Assembly: GCA_023388335.1 (NCBI GenBank) | Contig: JAEWGL010000019.1 | Span: 1-18,450 of the forward strand | Length of the DNA: 18,450 nt | Reading direction: 5' to 3' | Source of the DNA: Pseudomonadota bacterium | GTDB lineage: Bacteria; Pseudomonadota; Gammaproteobacteria; Pseudomonadales; Pseudomonadaceae | Shown: piece after piece, positions 14,456 through 18,450 of the stretch | Layout of the letters: each line of letters starts with the position of its first letter | Numbering within the stretch: the stretch's first letter is position 1 | The notes under the pieces: model-generated | What the model was told of the DNA's origin: nothing | The model's input: the letters and a program-made list of their open reading frames with translations, nothing else | The model's database searches: none | Translations under genes and position numbers: made by a program

Positions 14456-14481
14456 ACTTGGCAGGATGAGTGAAAAGGTAT

Positions 14482-14510
14482 TTGAGCAAAATCTGATGCT
14501 CTGCTATGTC
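14482..14510 (+). promoter_or_regulatory. Candidate sigma-70 promoter for the HEPN-like gene
   Basis: TTGAGC (14482-14487) and TATGTC (14505-14510) are separated by exactly 17 bases and lie 32 bases upstream of the ATG at 14543. Each hexamer matches the consensus at four or more positions. It would allow expression from the lysogen independent of the late genes. Confidence 0.5.
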
Positions 14511-14542
14511 TTAAGTACGCATCACCACAGGAGACGTTACAC

Positions 14543-15094
14543 ATGGAAAGATTTCTAGAAAGAATCTATCTCTTGCAGGTTCTTGAAGATTGCAGGATGT
14601 GTCTAGCTTCTGTGAGCGCGTTTAATGCCGCACTAAATGATCCTAGAAATGATGAGCCATTCACACATGCTATGAGCTTTATACATAAAGCTGCCGCAGT
14701 ATCCAGGATTTTTTGGCCTCCAAAATCCTTCAGCAAGGAGAGCAGTGCGCGCGCAAAATCACGCGGTGAAAACCTGAAAAAAGCGCTACAAATCAATGAT
14801 ACCCACCCTATAAAATCAAGAGACCTTAGAGACCATCTCGAGCATTTTGATGAAAGACTCGACGATTGGGCAGAGCATTCGAAAAACAGATGTATAATAG
14901 TTAGAATGATAGGCAAACGCTCACATATAGTAGGGAATTCAATCAACGACAGCGATATAATTCATCTTTTCGATCCTGACACTCATAGATATTACTTCAG
15001 AGGTCAAGAGTTCAATTTGCAAGAACTGGTTGACGGAATAGTAGACATACACAACAGGACTGGAGAGCGAATTCTAGAGCTAGATCGCCCCTGA
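14543..15094 (+). CDS. AT-rich accessory gene with HEPN-like R-D-x3-H motif, function unknown
   Basis: This is a 183-aa cytoplasmic protein, mostly helical by eye in its first 110 residues. The stretch KSRDLRDHLEHFDERLDDWA (91-110) contains R93-D94-L-R-D-H98 and R96-D97-H-L-E-H101, both fitting the R-(N/D/H)-x3-H signature of HEPN ribonucleases; HAMSFIHKAAAVSRIFWPP (42-60) looks like the packed helix before it. The C-terminal part is more beta-like (HLFDPDTHRYYFRGQEF). AGGAG nine bases upstream supports the ATG. It is the only gene on this strand between late genes, is clearly lower in G+C than the integrase region, and has its own promoter and a terminator-type hairpin behind it, the layout of a moron. 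A toxin or anti-phage role is inference. The family has relatives in many bacteria but I cannot name it. Confidence 0.7.
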   Translation: MERFLERIYLLQVLEDCRMCLASVSAFNAALNDPRNDEPFTHAMSFIHKAAAVSRIFWPPKSFSKESSARAKSRGENLKKALQINDTHPIKSRDLRDHLEHFDERLDDWAEHSKNRCIIVRMIGKRSHIVGNSINDSDIIHLFDPDTHRYYFRGQEFNLQELVDGIVDIHNRTGERILELDRP

Positions 15095-15100
15095 ATCAAA

Positions 15101-15120
15101 GGCGCCAGAACGCTGGCGCC
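15101..15120 (-). terminator. Terminator hairpin between convergent genes
   Basis: GGCGCCAG (15101-15108) and CTGGCGCC (15113-15120) form a perfect 8-bp stem with an AACG loop. It sits between the stops of the HEPN-like gene (+) and the AlgX-like gene (-). On the minus strand it is followed by TTTGATT, on the plus strand by an A-rich stretch, so it fits best as the end of the late minus-strand transcript, possibly bidirectional. Confidence 0.65.
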
Positions 15121-15134
15121 GATAAAAACAAATC

Positions 15135-16436
15135 TCACCTTTTAGATCTAATGTGGTTCACAGCAGACAAGCATGCATCGACATAGTACATGTTTTTATC
15201 ACACCTCGCTTTCACAAGTCGTGAAATGTGCTCATCTAGAGCTTGTGTATTCATCGAATTGTACTTTATTTTCATCTCTTCGACTATTGAGAAGTTTTGA
15301 TTCGGTGCCCTAACCAAGAATCTTGATGTAAGTTCAATAAGTATATGGTCTGGGTTTTCAAACTCGATCGCACCCCAATCTATATCGGCTCCAGAAAATA
15401 CGCGTACAACCCTGGCAAAGGAGTGAGAGAGGAAGTCTGTAAGGTCGACAGAATACGAATCACCAAACACCAAGAGAGTTTGTGGGTTTTTAGCAGAATC
15501 ATTTTCATAAATGATTATGTTGCCACGAACCATGACATTATTGTTAAAAACCTGATGTTTTTTCAGAAAATCCTTGTTCTGAACCATCAATGCGCTCTCG
15601 GCTTTCTGCGGATATAGCTTTTCTCCTAGGTCTCCAAAGTTCTTCACCACCACATAGGAGATATCCGGATTAAAATATTCATAGCCGGAATCCCTACAAA
15701 ATAGCTGAGCCGCCAAAGAAGCACCATACTCAGTCCAATGGGTGTCAGTCTTACAATACGAGAATTCTCTTTCTGAAACCAGAACTTTTGTTGGGTTTAC
15801 TATTTTAACTTTTTCAGAGAAGCTAACAACAAACTGCTCTGTTGGGGTGACGCCCCCCCTTACCTCTGGAAATAAATCCGGGAAAACATACTCCTTCCCA
15901 GGCGCAACCATAAACGTTGTAAGGCATTCTTGAGCGTCCAGCCTGAGATTCAAGAAATCAAAATACCCGCCCCACTTCCCCATGCTATCTGAATCAATTA
16001 GGCGATTACCTTTAAACTGCTCCACGCTATTATTCAGATCATTAGCTAAAAACAGATGTCCATCAACACCTCTAATAACCTTCGCAACAGTGCATGACAC
16101 ACAAGCAACCCAAGTTACATCGCCATCACACTCCACTCCAATCTTAAAGTCAGAATTGAACTCCAAAGCAAATAGCAATCCGCTATTCAGAGGGGCTTTT
16201 GGGTGTGCCTTCTGCACATCTGGTCTGCTTTTGGTGGGAAAAAATCTATGGCCCGGCTGGTGACTGAACACGAAGCTTGCCGGCCGTCCATCTAATGTGT
16301 AAATCCATCCAGAAAACTTCAATAGCACTTCGACGCCTGATTTAAAATTCCCTGACCTAGGCGAGTCAATTGAGTACTTGATATTTTCATGCGTCCTATC
16401 AAGAACCTTAAGAATCAGGACCTTTTCAGATTCCAC
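15135..16436 (-). CDS. AlgX/AlgJ-like SGNH protein with Ig-like N-terminal region, phage-encoded
   Basis: This 433-aa protein has no signal peptide or membrane segment. Residues about 20-118 look like the Ig-like sandwich found before some glycosyltransferases (FSGWIYTLDGRPASFVF, SRPDVQKAHP, LNSGLLFALEF, VECDGDVTW). From about 120 it resembles alginate O-acetylation proteins: VDGHLFLANDLNN (124-136), then CKTDTHWTEYGASLAAQ with D231 and H233, and LLVFGDSYS with S327, matching the Asp-His-Ser arrangement of AlgX/AlgJ. It should therefore acetylate or de-acetylate a carbohydrate. It lies just behind the tailspike gene, with GTG start and AAGGAAGG eight bases upstream. Lacking export, it may be part of the virion tail (de-acetylating surface polysaccharide) or act in the cytoplasm. 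Base composition is low like the tailspike. Known AlgX/AlgJ are periplasmic, which makes this version odd. Confidence 0.7.
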   Translation of the reverse strand: MESEKVLILKVLDRTHENIKYSIDSPRSGNFKSGVEVLLKFSGWIYTLDGRPASFVFSHQPGHRFFPTKSRPDVQKAHPKAPLNSGLLFALEFNSDFKIGVECDGDVTWVACVSCTVAKVIRGVDGHLFLANDLNNSVEQFKGNRLIDSDSMGKWGGYFDFLNLRLDAQECLTTFMVAPGKEYVFPDLFPEVRGGVTPTEQFVVSFSEKVKIVNPTKVLVSEREFSYCKTDTHWTEYGASLAAQLFCRDSGYEYFNPDISYVVVKNFGDLGEKLYPQKAESALMVQNKDFLKKHQVFNNNVMVRGNIIIYENDSAKNPQTLLVFGDSYSVDLTDFLSHSFARVVRVFSGADIDWGAIEFENPDHILIELTSRFLVRAPNQNFSIVEEMKIKYNSMNTQALDEHISRLVKARCDKNMYYVDACLSAVNHIRSKR

Positions 16437-16596
16437 TACGCACCCCTTCCTTTGTTCTCGATGATGAATAAGCGGGGGATTTATCCCGCTTCTCCATATA
16501 TTTAGCAGCCTGGATTCTAGAGTTCAGACCTATCGCTGCACGGTCAAAAGCAAACCGCTCGTCAATTTACATGCAATAGGGCGATTCGGAAATGGT
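16437..16596. other. Gap between tailspike and AlgX-like gene, with hairpin
   Basis: A stem AAGCGGG (16470-16476) / CCCGCTT (16485-16491) lies 106 bases past the tailspike stop, followed on the minus strand by TATTCATC. It may partly terminate tailspike transcription before the AlgX-like gene. No convincing gene is seen. Confidence 0.4.
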
Positions 16597-18450
16597 TTAG
16601 CCCTTGATCTTTACGTCGGCGTCAGCCATCCCCTCCTCAAGCCTAGCAAGCCTAGCCTCTAGGCCCTGTGTAGTTCTCCTCATAAGCGCGCTTTCTAGCA
16701 CTAAAGCCTCCTCATAGCGAATGCTGTATCGGTCACCTTCTGGCAGGCCGGGAGACGCTGGCCTAACGAGCTCTCCATCCTCACCCATAATTTCAGCAAC
16801 TGCTGGCTGTTCCTCCCACTCGTCATAACATAATAGGCCGTAAGCAAACGGGTCAAGACCGGCCTTTTCGAAAGCTGACTTCACTTCCTGAGCAAGAACC
16901 CCAAAATGCCAACGAGCATCCTTTCCTTTTGTGCGCACAGAGTCCTTAAATCGGAATCTTTTGAAACCTACGTTTCTCCAAGCATCAATGACGCAATCTT
17001 CGATGCCCTCGATGTCTTGCTTATACCGCTCATCAGAAGTCACTACTGGAGACGAGCCCAAGTAAATAGTTGCTACGCGATAGGTGGCAGTACCCGACGT
17101 GTATACGTTGTCAGTGAACGGTCTCGTATGACCTGTCACAAAATATTGCGCAACTACCCGTAGATCTCCCTGGCCGTCATTTGACGTACCACCCGAAGCA
17201 ATTATTTGGGAATCATAGTTTGATGAAACCCCGCTCGACCTGAACCTTTGAAACGGAGTATTACTGACACTTGAGCTACCAAGTGAAACTCCAGAACTCG
17301 CCGCTTCAATGATCAAGGCATTATTTCTAATTCTTAAATTTTGGGCTCTCAACACATCCCCAGTGAATAGCACCCCTGAAAAATCTATGCCCATAGATAG
17401 CGCGGTATTGGCAGCGACGACCAAAACAGAACTGTCAACACCGAAAGCTGGTCGCCCGTTCTGCGCGCCAAAAAGAATTCCATTTTTCCAAGTAGCACCG
17501 GCGCTACCAACGTTGCTAACAGATATTGCCGAATCTGTTTCATAGCCTCGCGCTGTATATCCTTCAAGTGCGGCCACTGATATACCGCTTCTCATCTGTG
17601 AGGATCCTCCTTCTTCGATCCCCACGTTGAACTCGCATCCAGTGACATTCCTAGCGTATAGAGCACCCGTTCGTATTGTTGCCTGTAAATTACCGCCGAA
17701 ATAGGTGCCTTTAGCCGCTCCCGGCTCGCCACCATCACCTGTAGTGCTTATGGAAAAACCTGCAATCGCGCAGTAGTTCCGGTCAGTATTGTCAGGCTCA
17801 GTAATACCCTTCTGGGTCAGACGAAACTCACCCGCATGCCGCCCACCTTTTGCGCCTGCACCACCAAAATAGTGCAGTACATTATATCCATTGACCTTTG
17901 TTCCAGCTCCTAATGTTCCGTCAATGCGATCGTCCTGCACTCGAACCATCTCGTAATTATGTGGCGTAGCTATCGCGCCACCTGTCCCCAAAGATATATC
18001 TACGAACCTCCCTCTGACCTGCAGCCCAGATAATGGGCGATCATAGATGAACGTTCCTTTCTTTGTCAGAACCCCTGGAGTCGCTGCAATAATAGTAGCG
18101 CCCGAATCAGCATAAGTGATCACCGCCTCATCGATTACCAGTTCACCAGAGCGTATGTAATACACAATTGATGACTGGAGACGAACAGGCGCTTTGTATT
18201 CCATCGCGGCCGTATAAAGCCTCTGCAGCTCTGGCCTTGAGTCATAGGTTGGAAGTGTTGAGCTAACAAACCACTGAGCCAGAAGACAGCCATGGAAGCT
18301 CCGCGCCCAAAGACGGCCATCGGCACCAAGAATTCGGGTTCCACCGTTATCTATCGCACCGGGGACAAATCCGACCACCTGAAAAATACCAGCCACCCTG
18401 TCCTGCATAAGTTCAACGCGCGTGGCGCTGCCGGTATAGGATCGCAATGC
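16597..18450 (-). CDS. Tail fibre/tailspike with C-terminal S74 self-cleaving chaperone (N-terminus cut by window edge)
   Basis: The frame is open through the right edge, so at least 617 codons are visible and the true start lies outside. The visible N-terminal part contains WFVSSTLPTYDSRPELQRLY, then a long glycine/serine/asparagine-rich beta-strand region (about 100-455 of the visible part) typical of a trimeric beta-helix that binds or digests surface polysaccharide. The last 146 residues are an intramolecular chaperone of the Peptidase S74 family: VTSDERYKQDIEGIE with the Ser-Lys pair (Ser codon 17035-17037), WHFGVLAQEVKSAFEKAGLDPFA, and a final coiled coil (LEARLARLEEGMADADV). In this family the domain trimerises the fibre and then cuts itself off just before the serine. 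The G+C content is clearly below the host, as often seen for receptor-binding genes swapped between phages. Confidence 0.85.
   Translation of the reverse strand, partial: ALRSYTGSATRVELMQDRVAGIFQVVGFVPGAIDNGGTRILGADGRLWARSFHGCLLAQWFVSSTLPTYDSRPELQRLYTAAMEYKAPVRLQSSIVYYIRSGELVIDEAVITYADSGATIIAATPGVLTKKGTFIYDRPLSGLQVRGRFVDISLGTGGAIATPHNYEMVRVQDDRIDGTLGAGTKVNGYNVLHYFGGAGAKGGRHAGEFRLTQKGITEPDNTDRNYCAIAGFSISTTGDGGEPGAAKGTYFGGNLQATIRTGALYARNVTGCEFNVGIEEGGSSQMRSGISVAALEGYTARGYETDSAISVSNVGSAGATWKNGILFGAQNGRPAFGVDSSVLVVAANTALSMGIDFSGVLFTGDVLRAQNLRIRNNALIIEAASSGVSLGSSSVSNTPFQRFRSSGVSSNYDSQIIASGGTSNDGQGDLRVVAQYFVTGHTRPFTDNVYTSGTATYRVATIYLGSSPVVTSDERYKQDIEGIEDCVIDAWRNVGFKRFRFKDSVRTKGKDARWHFGVLAQEVKSAFEKAGLDPFAYGLLCYDEWEEQPAVAEIMGEDGELVRPASPGLPEGDRYSIRYEEALVLESALMRRTTQGLEARLARLEEGMADADVKIKG

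Larger units (their letters stand above)
11936..18450. mobile_element. Left part of an integrated prophage (right end outside window)
   Basis: A P4-type integrase, small phage genes with a LexA box, a phage lysozyme-like gene, an accessory cassette and a tailspike gene follow one another, and base composition changes from the host's high G+C to visibly lower G+C after about 14460. Late genes run on the minus strand toward the integrase, placing attP upstream of the integrase gene and the rest of the phage to the right. The left boundary is not exactly known; it lies between 11883 and 12120. attR is not in the window. Confidence 0.85.

Noticed and set aside
16437..16575. Minus-strand reading frame DERFAFDRAAIGLNSRIQAA... 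upstream of the AlgX-like gene
   Set aside because: It looks protein-like by eye but is preceded directly by a stop and offers only ATT or a late ATG as a start, without a ribosome binding site. It may be a remnant, but I cannot support a gene.

Overview
The window looks like a chromosome segment of a Pseudomonas from the P. putida group, running into the left end of an integrated prophage. The species call rests on high G+C codon usage, a divergent pair of P. putida-type REP elements (TCTTCGCGGGTAAACCCGC core), and a PepSY-PepSY-regulator-kinase operon like the bqs/car locus of P. aeruginosa. No rRNA, tRNA, CRISPR array or IS element is visible.

Bases 1-11882 are ordinary host DNA. In order they hold: a ZapE/AFG1-type ATPase (+); propionate-CoA ligase PrpE and an intracellular GH13 glucosyl-transferase-like enzyme (both -, with a strong 14-bp hairpin between them); a divergent LysR regulator (+) whose end overlaps a convergent HPP-CBS membrane protein (-); a 450-bp gap with a REP pair; a four-gene operon on the minus strand (two secreted PepSY proteins, an OmpR-type regulator and a sensor kinase, joined by stop/start overlaps or direct abutment); and a divergent patatin-like serine hydrolase (+).

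From about 11936 the sequence becomes a prophage. Its P4-type tyrosine integrase (GTG start at 12121) is preceded by tandem and inverted GTACAT/ATGTAC repeats that look like integrase arm sites. About 165 bp upstream of the integrase start is a GTGGAA-N11-TTCCAC palindrome, a candidate attL core. Behind the integrase are two small overlapping genes under a near-consensus LexA (SOS) box, then a phage lysozyme-like protein with a tiny possible lysis-gene remnant overlapping its stop. Late genes run on the minus strand toward the integrase, so the rest of the phage should lie beyond base 18450.

From about 14460 the base composition drops visibly and the content becomes accessory. It holds a + strand gene of unknown function with an R-D-x3-H (HEPN-like) motif; a protein that combines an Ig-like N-terminal region with an AlgX/AlgJ-type SGNH fold (D231/H233/S327), with no signal peptide; and the C-terminal 617 codons of a tail fibre or tailspike ending in a self-cleaving S74 chaperone domain. 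I read this as a receptor-recognition and host-modification cassette. The AlgX-like protein beside the tailspike, the HEPN-like gene, and the LexA-controlled gene pair are the items most worth following up.
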